Positions 35,584 through 44,676 of a stretch of 64,000 bases of DNA are shown one piece after another. Each line of letters opens with the position of its first letter. Position 1 is the first letter of the stretch. The notes below the pieces were generated by a model. It did not search any database and was not told the DNA's origin. It was given only the letters and a program-made list of their open reading frames with translations. Both the position numbers and the translations under genes were made by a program. This DNA comes from Eubacteriaceae bacterium UBA6119 (GTDB lineage: Bacteria; Bacillota; Clostridia; Eubacteriales; UBA1433): the NCBI GenBank assembly GCA_002423395.1, contig DIVZ01000005.1, positions 124,001-188,000 of the forward strand, read 5' to 3'.

Positions 35584-35934
35584 ATGAATTATATAGAAAA
35601 AGCTCAAAAAATTGTTTTATGGGCGGAAGAAAAAAAAGCGGAAGACGCGAATATCATAGATGTAACCGGCCTTACAGCCATATGCGATGCTTTCGTATTC
35701 TTAAGCGCCGGCAATGAACGTCAGCTTGACGCTATTGTCGAGTTTGTATATATAAAAGCAAAAGAAGAAGGCATGGAAACGCCGAAAATTGAAGGCAAGA
35801 AAGAAAGCAGATGGGTGCTTTTAGATTTCGGTGACGTTGTTACTCATGTATTTCATAAAGAAGAACGTAAATATTACGATATAGAAAAGCTGTGGGCGGA
35901 CGGGAAATTCATACTCCTTCCGGACAGGGAATAA
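35584..35934 (+). CDS. rsfS: Ribosomal silencing factor RsfS
   Basis: RsfS (iojap) binds L14 and prevents joining of the subunits when nutrients are short. The 116-residue protein has the typical VTGLTAICDAFVFLSAGNERQ pattern (around CDAFVFLSAGNERQ) and the VLLDFGDVVTHVF motif. AGAGGTGA lies six bases before the ATG. In many Firmicutes it follows nadD/yqeK, which are not in the window, so it stands separately here. It is divergent from zapA. Confidence 0.95.
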   Translation: MNYIEKAQKIVLWAEEKKAEDANIIDVTGLTAICDAFVFLSAGNERQLDAIVEFVYIKAKEEGMETPKIEGKKESRWVLLDFGDVVTHVFHKEERKYYDIEKLWADGKFILLPDRE

Positions 35935-36082
35935 GTCATATCTTGTTATATTTACATCATAGGAAGTAATTCAATAAAACAATTTAAAACTGCAAAATTA
36001 TGCGGTTTATTTACTGTTTATACTATTAAATTCAAAAAAACTACAGATTTGTATACAGTTTATATTTTAATTATGCAAAAAT

Positions 36083-36111
36083 TTGTTAATTCACAATTAT
36101 TATGTTATAAT
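36083..36111 (+). promoter_or_regulatory. Promoter of the DAHP synthase gene
   Basis: TTGTTA and TATAAT are spaced by 17 bases, 37 bases before the ATG. The TTGTTA belongs to TTGTTAATTCACAA, which looks like two Rex half-sites without the normal spacer and is therefore not counted as a Rex operator. Confidence 0.6.
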
Positions 36112-36148
36112 ATGTTATTAAATGTAATGAATAATTTCAGGCAGAGCA

Positions 36149-36904
36149 ATGATTGATATATATAATAAAATAAAAAATAATGACTATACAGTTATCGCCG
36201 GACCTTGCGCAGTGGAAAATCATGAAATGATTTTCTCAATTGCAAGGTTTGCAAAAGCCGCAGGCGCCGATGTATTAAGAGGCGGGGCTTTTAAAATGCG
36301 CACATGCGTAAAAGATTTTCAGGGGCTGGGGAAATCAGGACTGAAAATGCTGCATGACGCGGGCAAAGAATTTAACATGCCTGTTATAAGCGAAATAACC
36401 GATATTTACGATATTGATCTATTCTTTGATTTAGTCGATATAATTCAGGTAGGTACAAGAAATATGTACAACTATCCTCTTCTAAAAGCGCTGGCTAAAA
36501 CAAACAAGCCGATTCTTTTAAAAAGAGGAATGAGTGCCACAATTAATGAGTTTCTAAGAGCGTGTGAATATATAGAAGAAAGCGGCAACAACAAGATAAT
36601 TCTGTGTGAGCGGGGGATACGCAGTTTTGATAATGAAACGCGAAACGTCTTGGATGTAGGAGCTATTGCGGTTTTAAAGGGTATGAGTGCTTACCCTGTA
36701 TTTGCTGATCCTTCGCATGCCTGCGGGAGGGCAGACATTGTATCTTATCTGGCATATGCATCGGCAGCCTGCGGCGCCGACGGTGTAATGATAGAAGTTC
36801 ACGAAGATATTAATGCAGCGCTAAGCGACGCATATCAAGCCATCAACATAGAAGAACTAAATACAATAATAAAAAAATCAAAACAAATTAAAAAGATTGT
36901 TTAA
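36149..36904 (+). CDS. aroF: 3-deoxy-7-phosphoheptulonate (DAHP) synthase, class I beta
   Basis: The enzyme condenses phosphoenolpyruvate with erythrose-4-phosphate at the first step of the shikimate pathway. The 251-residue protein is a bare catalytic barrel with IAGPCAVE, LRGGAFKMRT, QVGTRNMYN, LKRGMSATINEF and DPSHACGRAD, matching the AroF/KdsA-like class I beta enzymes. It lacks the N-terminal ferredoxin-like or chorismate-mutase regulatory domain found in many relatives, so direct feedback control by aromatic amino acids is less likely. No ribosome binding site close to consensus is seen. No other aro gene is adjacent. Confidence 0.9.
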   Translation: MIDIYNKIKNNDYTVIAGPCAVENHEMIFSIARFAKAAGADVLRGGAFKMRTCVKDFQGLGKSGLKMLHDAGKEFNMPVISEITDIYDIDLFFDLVDIIQVGTRNMYNYPLLKALAKTNKPILLKRGMSATINEFLRACEYIEESGNNKIILCERGIRSFDNETRNVLDVGAIAVLKGMSAYPVFADPSHACGRADIVSYLAYASAACGADGVMIEVHEDINAALSDAYQAINIEELNTIIKKSKQIKKIV

Positions 36905-36932
36905 AAGTAAAATTTAAAATAAGGTAAAAGAA

Positions 36933-39251
36933 ATGAAAAAAATAGTGCTTACAGCAATTATGTGCATGCTTTTATTTACAAGCGTCATATACCCTGTAAA
37001 TATCTTAGGTGAGGACACTGCTACTGTTACTGCTACTCTGCCGTACCATACAAAGATAGCAAAAGCGGACGGAACGTTTACTGACGTGTGCGGGTATGCT
37101 ACTTATAATGAAGCATATGCCGCTATGAACGCAAGCAGTGATGCCAATATGGTTGTAACAAGCAGCAGCCATACATATAACGGCGGCGTGGTTGCCATGA
37201 AAGACGGGATTGCAGTATCGGCGGCAAGTTCCACAATCAACCTCTACATAACAGGTACAACTACAAAATATACATACATAACAACAAGCCATATGCTATA
37301 TTATTATGCTACAACATCGTCAACGAAAGCAAAAGTAGGCATTTCGGGGTTTATAGGCGAAGCGTTGTTATCTCAACTCGTGCTGATACCCAGAATTCAG
37401 GTTATCGGGCAGTCTTATTACTATGTTGACGATGACGGGGACATAATACACAAATTCTCAACATTTTCAACTACGTCAAGAACACCGAGTTACCATTCTT
37501 ATACGTATTTAAAAGCGCCGAGTTTTATGAAAAAATCGGTTAAATATTATTCGCTTGACGGAAGAACATTCTATACAAATCCTCAGCTGACAAATCTTGC
37601 GGGAACGCTTTCCAATTATTACAATATTCTTCCGGTGCGGTCAAAAACCAAATATACGGCTGCTGAGCTGAACTATTACATAAGTCTTTTAAACAAACCC
37701 ACAAGCGTGCTTAACGGACAAGCTCAGGTATTTATTGACGCGCAGAATAAGTACGGCACTAACGCTGCGATAATCTTGTCGATCGCTTTTCTGGAAAGCG
37801 CGTACGGGACCAGTTATTTCGCAACGACAAGATATAATTTATTCGGACTAAATGCGGGTGATTCAGACCCGAATAATGCGTCGTATTATTCTTCTGTGGC
37901 AGCTTGCGTAAATTATATGACAGGCGATTTTATTTCTGACGGATACTGTGACGCTAACACCGACTTCAGATATTACGGACCTAATTTAGGCAATAAACAA
38001 CAGGGATTTAACGTATACTACGCATCTGACCCGTATTGGGGGCAGAAAATAGCTGGAATGTATTATAAAATTGACAGAAAACTCGGTTATAAAGACCAGT
38101 ACGCATACAACCTGGGAATTTCCAATAAAACAGACTATGTTTACTATACGCCGTTTTCAACTTTGAGTATGTATAAAATGGCGATGAAAACCTCTTCGTA
38201 TCCCGTGGGAATACCTGTAATTTTACTTGACGCAAGCAATCCTACATATTATAAAATACAGTCCGATATGCCTATTAATGATGTAACCGGTCTTACAGAT
38301 TGTTATGCCCTTTATGATTATGCAAATGATGTGGGATATGTTAAGAAAACTTCCATAAAAATTATCGGGCCGTCTACATTAATAGATAAAACTCTTTTAA
38401 ATCAATTAATAGTTGAGGCAGAAGCCTTAGATAAAACAAAATATACAACCGCAACCGTGAGCGCGCTTGAAGCGGCTTATGACGCGGCGGTTGCCGAGCG
38501 CGACAATGTGACTACGACGCAGGCAAAAATTGATGCGGCTTATAATAATTTAAAAACGGCATATGACGCTCTTTCGCTTTATGTAGCTGTTACAGGCGTT
38601 ACTCTTGATAAAACATCGGTAAGTATAACAGATAATTTAAGCCCCGTACAGTTAACGCCAACGATTAGTCCGGCGGATGCGAGTGTAAAAACAGTTACAT
38701 GGTCTTCAAGTGATTCGTCAATAGCGTCAGTATCGAATGGCGGACTTGTTACTTTCCATAAAAACGGAACGGCAACAATAACAGCTAAAAGCAACGATAC
38801 GAAGGTTGATTTTTCAGCGGCGTGTACTGTAACGATAAGCGTTACGGCGGCGGGTTCTGATACATATGGCATAGATTACATAAACGGCATTATATATAAT
38901 GTCGATTCAAATACAGACACAGACGCGTTCTTAAATAATGTAGTACTGCCCGACGGTTATACCGCGGGAATTTACAGCGGAAGCACACTTGTGGACAGCG
39001 GCATAATAAAAACAGGCATGATGGTAAAAATGTCTGACGGCAGTGATAATAAAACTTATACTGTAGCTGTTAAAGGCGATTTAAACGGCGACGGAAATGT
39101 TTCAATATCGGATTTAATAACGGTAAGAGATTATATATTAGGACAATGCAATCTTGACGGAGCGTGCAAGCTAAGCGGCGACTTAAACGGAGATAACAAT
39201 GTGTCTATAAGCGATTTGGTCTCGATTGTAGATATAATTTTAGGCAAATAA
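36933..39251 (+). CDS. Secreted glucosaminidase with FIVAR, Big_2 and dockerin domains
   Basis: The 772-residue secreted protein has a signal peptide (about 1-25) and an unassigned Tyr/Ser/Thr-rich region (about 30-255). A glucosaminidase domain follows (about 265-400), with the catalytic Glu likely E288 in FLESAYGTS and the typical RYNLFGLNA. It would cut the glycan strand of peptidoglycan. Next come an SH3-like region (about 405-480), a FIVAR helical segment (about 485-550), and a Big_2 beta-sandwich (about 553-645). A C-terminal type I dockerin (about 712-772) has two calcium-loop repeats, DLNGDGNVSISDL and DLNGDNNVSISDL. No wall-anchoring motif is present. The cohesin-bearing gene begins 59 bases downstream. 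Confidence 0.9.
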   Translation: MKKIVLTAIMCMLLFTSVIYPVNILGEDTATVTATLPYHTKIAKADGTFTDVCGYATYNEAYAAMNASSDANMVVTSSSHTYNGGVVAMKDGIAVSAASSTINLYITGTTTKYTYITTSHMLYYYATTSSTKAKVGISGFIGEALLSQLVLIPRIQVIGQSYYYVDDDGDIIHKFSTFSTTSRTPSYHSYTYLKAPSFMKKSVKYYSLDGRTFYTNPQLTNLAGTLSNYYNILPVRSKTKYTAAELNYYISLLNKPTSVLNGQAQVFIDAQNKYGTNAAIILSIAFLESAYGTSYFATTRYNLFGLNAGDSDPNNASYYSSVAACVNYMTGDFISDGYCDANTDFRYYGPNLGNKQQGFNVYYASDPYWGQKIAGMYYKIDRKLGYKDQYAYNLGISNKTDYVYYTPFSTLSMYKMAMKTSSYPVGIPVILLDASNPTYYKIQSDMPINDVTGLTDCYALYDYANDVGYVKKTSIKIIGPSTLIDKTLLNQLIVEAEALDKTKYTTATVSALEAAYDAAVAERDNVTTTQAKIDAAYNNLKTAYDALSLYVAVTGVTLDKTSVSITDNLSPVQLTPTISPADASVKTVTWSSSDSSIASVSNGGLVTFHKNGTATITAKSNDTKVDFSAACTVTISVTAAGSDTYGIDYINGIIYNVDSNTDTDAFLNNVVLPDGYTAGIYSGSTLVDSGIIKTGMMVKMSDGSDNKTYTVAVKGDLNGDGNVSISDLITVRDYILGQCNLDGACKLSGDLNGDNNVSISDLVSIVDIILGK

Positions 39252-39310
39252 TTATATATAAACATTTATACATATAAAACTAAAAAATACATAATATTTG
39301 AGGCTGAATT

Positions 39311-41266
39311 ATGAAATTTAAAAAATTAGCAATATTTTTAATTATATTAGCTCTAATAATGGCATTTCTGCCTATAAACGCTCTTGCGGCAACTTCCTCA
39401 ATGAGCGGCACAAGCACTGTACGCAACGGCGATACTATTTCGGTAAGTTTTATTTTAAATAGTTTAAGCAATGCAAAAGGGGTAGAGGCGACAATAACCT
39501 TTTCCAACTCTTACCTAACATATTTAAGCGCATCAAACGGGGTGAGCGGGTGGAATTTTAGCGCAAATAAAAACAGTACAAATACAGTTAAAATAGTATT
39601 ATACAATTCAAGCGGCGCGGTGCTAAGCGGAACAAAAACAATATGCACATTAAAATTTAAAGTAACAGGCGCGGCAGGCAATAAAATTACTGTAAGTTCT
39701 TCCGCGATAGAAGTTCCGACCGGCAGCTCGACAATTTATCCGAGCGGTTCAACTTATTCAAGGACTATCGCGGCGCCGTTGTCCACCAACGCCAATCTGG
39801 CTTCGTTAACCGTTTCAAACACGAAAGTGTATCCGTCTTTCTCATCGTCCGTAACATCGTATAAAACAACTGTCGGCGCGAATACATCAAGTTTAAGCAT
39901 AAGCGCTAAAGCAGCCGATTCGGGCGCTAAAGTAAGCATATCCAATAATTCTTTAAAAGCTGGAGCGACAACAAACGTAAAAATTACGGTAAAAGCAGCA
40001 GCGGGCAACACCAAAACTTACACAATTGCCGCAACAAGGCCGCAAGATCCCAATTATGTGGCAAGCACAAATAATAATCTGAAATCAATGAGCTTAAATG
40101 CAGGCATACTGTCTCCTGCGTTTAATAAGGATATAACAAACTATGTTGTTTGGCTGCCTAACGAGATAAGCAGCATAACGGCTAGCGGCGTTGCCGAAGA
40201 TGCCAAAGCGAGCGTAACAGTGGTAGGCGGCGAGAGTCTTATTGAAGGAGATAATCAGGTAAGCGTTATTTGCGCCGCGGAAAACGGAGCTGAAAAAGAA
40301 TATAAAATAACGGTAAAAAGAGCTTCATCAGGTTTGCAGACAGGCCCTGCCGACATTAGCTCGGTTCTTTCTAAGTTTGAAAGCATGTCTACGGGCGATG
40401 TTAATATTAAAACAAATATTTTACTCGATTTAAGCGCTTCGGCAAGCAAGCAGGTACCTGCTAGTTTGTTTGAAGAATTAAAAAAATACCCCAACACAAC
40501 TCTTACAATTAATCTCGGAAACGCGAAAATAGTATTTAAAGGCAGTGACATAACAGGCAATATTGCAAGCGAGTTTTACGATTTGTCATTTGTTATGGCC
40601 TCTGAATACGCTGACTTGATAAGAGGAAAAGCCGGCGATGAAAACGGAATAGTATTCTCTTACACATACGAAGGTAATCTTCCGGGTTATGCCGCATTTT
40701 ATTTAATGACAAATTTAGATGAGGGAAGCACATATAATTTATATAAATACAGCTTAGAGGAAGAAAAATTTTATCTTATAGCAAAAGATGTAGCTGTAGG
40801 GCAGGCAGGAGTGCTGCCTTATATCAATAATACATGTTCTGAATATATTCTTACAAAAAACACCATACAAGATGCTGTTGTATATGAATCCGTATCAAAA
40901 CAAGGGTCATTAATCTCGGGGCTGGCTGAATATAAAGATGATTTGGCGGCTATACTGATACTTGTAATGGCGGCGGCTATAGGCTTTGCCTTGGGCATTG
41001 TATTTAATAAAAGCTTGCGAAAACGGGCGCATAAAGTCATTAATGAAATGGTTCTTGACGATTCGGAAATTGCGATTGAAAACATGCTTGCTCTATCTTC
41101 AAGCAATGATACTCAAGATAAATCCCAAGTATATTCGGAAGATATTATTTTAAATGATGTAAATTACGATAATAAAGAAGAAACAAAAATATACGCAGAA
41201 GATGTTGCGAGCGCGCAGACGGAAGAATTGGCTGAAGATAATAATAAACAGGAAGAAACTGTATAA
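39311..41266 (+). CDS. Membrane-anchored protein with cohesin-like and cadherin-like beta-sandwich domains
   Basis: The 651-residue protein has a signal peptide (about 1-27, cut near ALAA) and a cohesin-like domain (about 32-150). The latter has the pattern GDTISVSFILNSLSNAKG, VEATITFSNSYLTYLSAS and GTKTICTLKFKVTG that is typical of dockerin-binding modules. Two cadherin-like beta-sandwich domains (PF12733 type) follow at about 155-243 and 250-340. A less defined region (345-540) comes next, then one membrane segment at about 543-565 and an acidic cytoplasmic tail of about 85 residues. The immediately preceding gene encodes a dockerin, so the two are likely partners. There is no LPXTG motif; the protein is anchored by its membrane helix. 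Confidence 0.85.
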   Translation: MKFKKLAIFLIILALIMAFLPINALAATSSMSGTSTVRNGDTISVSFILNSLSNAKGVEATITFSNSYLTYLSASNGVSGWNFSANKNSTNTVKIVLYNSSGAVLSGTKTICTLKFKVTGAAGNKITVSSSAIEVPTGSSTIYPSGSTYSRTIAAPLSTNANLASLTVSNTKVYPSFSSSVTSYKTTVGANTSSLSISAKAADSGAKVSISNNSLKAGATTNVKITVKAAAGNTKTYTIAATRPQDPNYVASTNNNLKSMSLNAGILSPAFNKDITNYVVWLPNEISSITASGVAEDAKASVTVVGGESLIEGDNQVSVICAAENGAEKEYKITVKRASSGLQTGPADISSVLSKFESMSTGDVNIKTNILLDLSASASKQVPASLFEELKKYPNTTLTINLGNAKIVFKGSDITGNIASEFYDLSFVMASEYADLIRGKAGDENGIVFSYTYEGNLPGYAAFYLMTNLDEGSTYNLYKYSLEEEKFYLIAKDVAVGQAGVLPYINNTCSEYILTKNTIQDAVVYESVSKQGSLISGLAEYKDDLAAILILVMAAAIGFALGIVFNKSLRKRAHKVINEMVLDDSEIAIENMLALSSSNDTQDKSQVYSEDIILNDVNYDNKEETKIYAEDVASAQTEELAEDNNKQEETV

Positions 41267-41360
41267 ATAATAAATACATATATTAAGAAGGTCTTAAATA
41301 ATATAGAATATTATTATATAATACACTTAAATAAACTGAATATGGTTGTGGTAGCATAAT

Positions 41361-42617
41361 ATGACGCTTAATTACAAACGCACTTTTTATATAGGCTTGG
41401 CATTTTTGTCGATATCCGCTTTCTGGCAGATTTATGACAGCCTAATACCTTTGATGCTTCAAACTTCTTTCCATTTAAAAGATACGATAATCGGAGGAAT
41501 AATGGCACTTGATAATGTGCTTGCAATATTTATGCTTCCGCTTTTCGGTGCTTTTTCCGATAAAACGAATACTAAAATAGGCAAACGAATGCCGTATATT
41601 CTTGCGGGAACGATAATAGCCGTTATTTTTATGCTCATTATTCCTGTTTCCGCATATAAAGATAATTTGATATTGTTTATAGTTTCGCTTGGAATAGTTT
41701 TGATATCAATGGGAACATATCGTTCTCCTGCCGTTGCGCTCATGCCGGATTTCACGCCGAAATCTTTAAGAAGCAGAGCTAACGCCATAATAAGTTTGAT
41801 GGGAACTGTAGGCGGCATATTTGCGCTTGTTTCAATAAGGGTGCTTATACCAAACGTCCAAGCCCCCGATTATCTGCCTGTTTTTATTGCGATTGCGGCT
41901 GTAATGGTAATTTCGGTTATTGTTTTAGCTCTTACAATAAAAGAAAATAAAATACAAAGATATTTAGACGATGCAGAAGAAGACAGCGGCAATACATCTG
42001 CGTCAATGCCTAAGGATGTTAAAAAAAGCTTGTTTTTTATGCTTGTGGCAGTATTTTTCTGCTTTATGAGTTTTAATGCTATTATGTCCGCGTTTTCAAG
42101 ATACGCGGTTAAAGTATGGGGTCTGGGCGGAGGCACTTTTGCCAACAGTCTGCTCTTTTTCACAATTTTTGCAATAGCGGCATATATGCCTGCTGGAATA
42201 ATTGCAGGCACTATAGGAAGAAAAAATACAGTCATAATAGGGCTTATAATATTATCTGCAGTATACTTTTTCGCGTTTTTGATTACTTCGTTTTCAGCAG
42301 CTATTTATGTAGTATTTGCATTTGCAGGCATTGGCTTTGCCGCAATTACCGTCAATGCATACCCTATGGTTGTTGATATGAGCAAAAGTTCGGATGTGGG
42401 AAAATACACGGGCTATTACTATACTTTTTCTATGGCGGCTCAAATAGTAACTCCTATTTTATCGGGATTTTTCTTAGAACATGTTTCATACAGAACATTG
42501 TTTCCGTATGCTATGTTTTTCTCTGTTTTATCAATAATAACAATATTGTTTGTAAAACACGGCGATAGCAGACCCGAAAAGTCGGTAAGTCTGGAAAGTT
42601 TCGCGGCAGACGACTAA
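41361..42617 (+). CDS. MFS transporter, SLC45-like
   Basis: The 418-residue protein has about twelve membrane segments. The loop motif after segment 2 (GAFSDKTNTKIGKRMPYI) with its R-x-K/R-P-Y pattern resembles GPH/SLC45-type sugar carriers. A cytoplasmic loop of about 30 residues (197-226) is rich in acidic residues and separates the two halves. The substrate cannot be read. The gene lies between the cohesin gene and plsY, on the same strand, with its own intergenic spaces. Confidence 0.82.
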   Translation: MTLNYKRTFYIGLAFLSISAFWQIYDSLIPLMLQTSFHLKDTIIGGIMALDNVLAIFMLPLFGAFSDKTNTKIGKRMPYILAGTIIAVIFMLIIPVSAYKDNLILFIVSLGIVLISMGTYRSPAVALMPDFTPKSLRSRANAIISLMGTVGGIFALVSIRVLIPNVQAPDYLPVFIAIAAVMVISVIVLALTIKENKIQRYLDDAEEDSGNTSASMPKDVKKSLFFMLVAVFFCFMSFNAIMSAFSRYAVKVWGLGGGTFANSLLFFTIFAIAAYMPAGIIAGTIGRKNTVIIGLIILSAVYFFAFLITSFSAAIYVVFAFAGIGFAAITVNAYPMVVDMSKSSDVGKYTGYYYTFSMAAQIVTPILSGFFLEHVSYRTLFPYAMFFSVLSIITILFVKHGDSRPEKSVSLESFAADD

Positions 42618-42809
42618 AACTTAACGATTTTTTGAATAAAGACTGTTTGTTTAAAGGCGCATATTTATAGCGTCTTTATTTATTTTGTAATTAATAGTTT
42701 GTTAACGATAATTTTAATGTTAATTATATATAATAGTTTTAATTGATGGTATTGAGATAATATAAGATTTATGTTAAAATATTTTCCATCTATCTAAGGG
42801 AGTATCTTT

Positions 42810-43433
42810 GTGGTTATACTAAAATACGCAGCAATTTTTATAATGGGATATGTATTCGGCAATATAGTTATATCTTATATAATAGGTAAGATAAAAGCCG
42901 GCATTGACATAAGACAGCACGGAACAAATAATGCCGGAGCAAGCAATGTAGCGGTAACCGTGGGGTATAAGTACGCTGTTATTGCCTACGTTGTTGACAT
43001 TTTAAAAGGCGTTGCGCCTGTTGTTATTGCCCGAGTATCCTTTAATGACCTTACTTACGCGCCGGCGGTTGCGGGCTGCGGAGCTGTTGTCGGTCACATT
43101 TTCCCTTTTGTAATAAAGTTTAAAGGCGGCAAAGGGTTCGCAACATATATCGGAATAGCGTTAGGGCTTACTCCGCTTGCAGGATTTATATTCGGCATAG
43201 GAGCGATAATAGTAGGAATTATTTCTGACAGAATAGTTATTTCAACGGTACTCGTGACAAGTTTTTATCCTTTTTATTTTTGGCTTTTAAAAGGAAGCGA
43301 ATACACGGCAAGCTTTTTGATTTTATTTTTCACAAGTTTAATAGTAATATATAAACACAGAGACAACATTAAGAGAATTATAAAAAATACGGAACCCAGA
43401 ATCAGTAAAAATTTCAGAAAGCATAAAAAATAG
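42810..43433 (+). CDS. plsY: Glycerol-3-phosphate acyltransferase PlsY
   Basis: PlsY transfers an acyl group from acyl-phosphate to glycerol-3-phosphate, the first step of phospholipid synthesis. The 207-residue protein has five to six membrane segments and the three family motifs: HGTNNAGASN (motif 1, often GSGN-ATN), GHIFPFVIKFKGGKGFAT (motif 2) and a later motif around the fourth loop. The GTG start is supported by GGGAG eight bases upstream. The next gene begins three bases after the stop, on a TTG codon, so they are probably co-transcribed. Confidence 0.93.
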   Translation: MVILKYAAIFIMGYVFGNIVISYIIGKIKAGIDIRQHGTNNAGASNVAVTVGYKYAVIAYVVDILKGVAPVVIARVSFNDLTYAPAVAGCGAVVGHIFPFVIKFKGGKGFATYIGIALGLTPLAGFIFGIGAIIVGIISDRIVISTVLVTSFYPFYFWLLKGSEYTASFLILFFTSLIVIYKHRDNIKRIIKNTEPRISKNFRKHKK

Positions 43434-43436
43434 GTT

Positions 43437-44381
43437 TTGAAAAAGATATTTGCTGTGTCGTCGGCTATACTTGCTTTATTGGCATGTATAGTTTTATTGG
43501 ACAATTCAATATTTTATTCGGTTAATCTATCAGCCGATACAGAAAGCGGCAGTGTTGTTCGTCCGGGCGATACGCTTAAATTTACTGCCGATTGCACCGT
43601 GTTGGGAATACATTTCAATAGATCTTCATCACTTGAAATAAATACTAGTTCTACTCAATCAACAGCAGACGAAAACGGAAATGTAGCAATAAGCAAAGAT
43701 GCGCTGACAGGCGAAGAAATTACGGTTAATGTCTTATATAATTCAAAAATAAGAAAACTAAATCAAAGTTATAATTATTTAGTCAAATATTCTCTAAAAT
43801 CAAGCATAGACGAAAGAGGAATAATTTTAGAGCCGGAGCGTATTGATGTTCTGGTGACAAAAAGCAGATTTCTTCCGAAAAACTATGTTCCCGATGATTT
43901 AATAACAGTTAATGTAAAATTCTTAAGTTCATACAATAAAATGCAAAAAGAAGCGGCAAATGCTCTTGAAAATTTATTTACAAATGCAAAAAAACAGGGA
44001 TATACCTTATACGGAATATCTGCATACAGATCGTACGATTTGCAAAGAAAACTTTATAATAAATTTGTATCATTAATAGGTGCAAAGAAAGCAAGTATAA
44101 GGGTTGCGCTCCCTGGCGGCAGCGAGCACCAGACCGGACTTGGTGTTGATATAACTTCTAAAAGCGCAGTTGATAAAGGAATTAAATTCGGCAGCCCTAA
44201 GGAAAGCAAATGGGTTGAAGACAATGCGTATAAATACGGTTTTATTTTAAGATACCCCAAAGGCGCGGAAGATATAACGGGATATATGTATGAGCCTTGG
44301 CATTTGCGCTATGTGGGAGTTAACTTAGCAAAAAAAATATACGAAAGTGGTTTAACATTTGAAGAATATATGTTAAAATAA
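43437..44381 (+). CDS. VanY-type D-alanyl-D-alanine carboxypeptidase (M15B)
   Basis: The 314-residue protein trims the terminal D-Ala of peptidoglycan stem peptides outside the cell. A signal or membrane segment lies at residues 5-24. A beta-rich region of about 120 residues (with a duplicated-strand look) precedes the M15 domain (about 165-314). The zinc site is S-E-H231-x6-D238 and E286-x2-H289 in EPWHLR, all intact. The TTG start lies three bases after plsY and has no clear ribosome binding site, so coupling to plsY is likely. tRNA-Arg follows. VanY here need not mean vancomycin resistance, as no van genes are present. Confidence 0.9.
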   Translation: MKKIFAVSSAILALLACIVLLDNSIFYSVNLSADTESGSVVRPGDTLKFTADCTVLGIHFNRSSSLEINTSSTQSTADENGNVAISKDALTGEEITVNVLYNSKIRKLNQSYNYLVKYSLKSSIDERGIILEPERIDVLVTKSRFLPKNYVPDDLITVNVKFLSSYNKMQKEAANALENLFTNAKKQGYTLYGISAYRSYDLQRKLYNKFVSLIGAKKASIRVALPGGSEHQTGLGVDITSKSAVDKGIKFGSPKESKWVEDNAYKYGFILRYPKGAEDITGYMYEPWHLRYVGVNLAKKIYESGLTFEEYMLK

Positions 44382-44395
44382 CCTTCGCAAAACGC

Positions 44396-44472
44396 GCGCC
44401 CGTAGCTCAGCAGGACAGAGCAACGGTTTCCTAAACCGTGTGTCGGAGGTTCGAGTCCTCTCGGGTGCGCCA
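44396..44472 (+). tRNA. tRNA-Arg (anticodon CCT)
   Basis: The 77-base gene folds into a complete cloverleaf: acceptor GCGCCCG with CGGGTGC, D-stem GCTC/GAGC, anticodon stem ACGGT/ACCGT with loop TTCCTAA giving anticodon CCT (reads AGG), and T-stem GGAGG/CCTCT with loop TTCGAGT. The CCA end is encoded. It is followed by a terminator. Confidence 0.96.
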
Positions 44473-44503
44473 TATACAAAATATTAAATTTTTTATTAAA
44501 TAT

Positions 44504-44534
44504 AATGCAGTTTTGAATAAAAACTGCATTTTTT
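44504..44534 (+). terminator. Terminator after tRNA-Arg
   Basis: Arms TGCAGTTTT and AAAACTGCA with a short loop, followed by six T residues. Confidence 0.88.
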
Positions 44535-44676
44535 GGTCTTTTTTTATTAAATTAATGTACTAAAACTGTATAAAATGGCAAAAATTACAAATATATATTG
44601 ATTTTATGACCGAAATATGATTATATTATGTATAATACAAATTTTGACAAATTTCGAGGAGTAATCAAAAAACTAT

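Noticed and set aside
36083..36096. TTGTTAATTCACAA before DAHP synthase as a Rex operator
   Set aside because: The two half-sites lack the four-base spacer that Rex sites need; more likely part of the -35 region.
42634..42688. Hairpin-like repeat after the SLC45-like gene as a terminator
   Set aside because: The pairing AATAAAGAC/GTCTTTATT spans a long irregular loop and lacks a clear T-tract, so support is too weak.
43437..44381. VanY-like gene as part of a vancomycin resistance cluster
   Set aside because: No vanA/H/X/R/S genes are near. M15B carboxypeptidases are common in wall metabolism.
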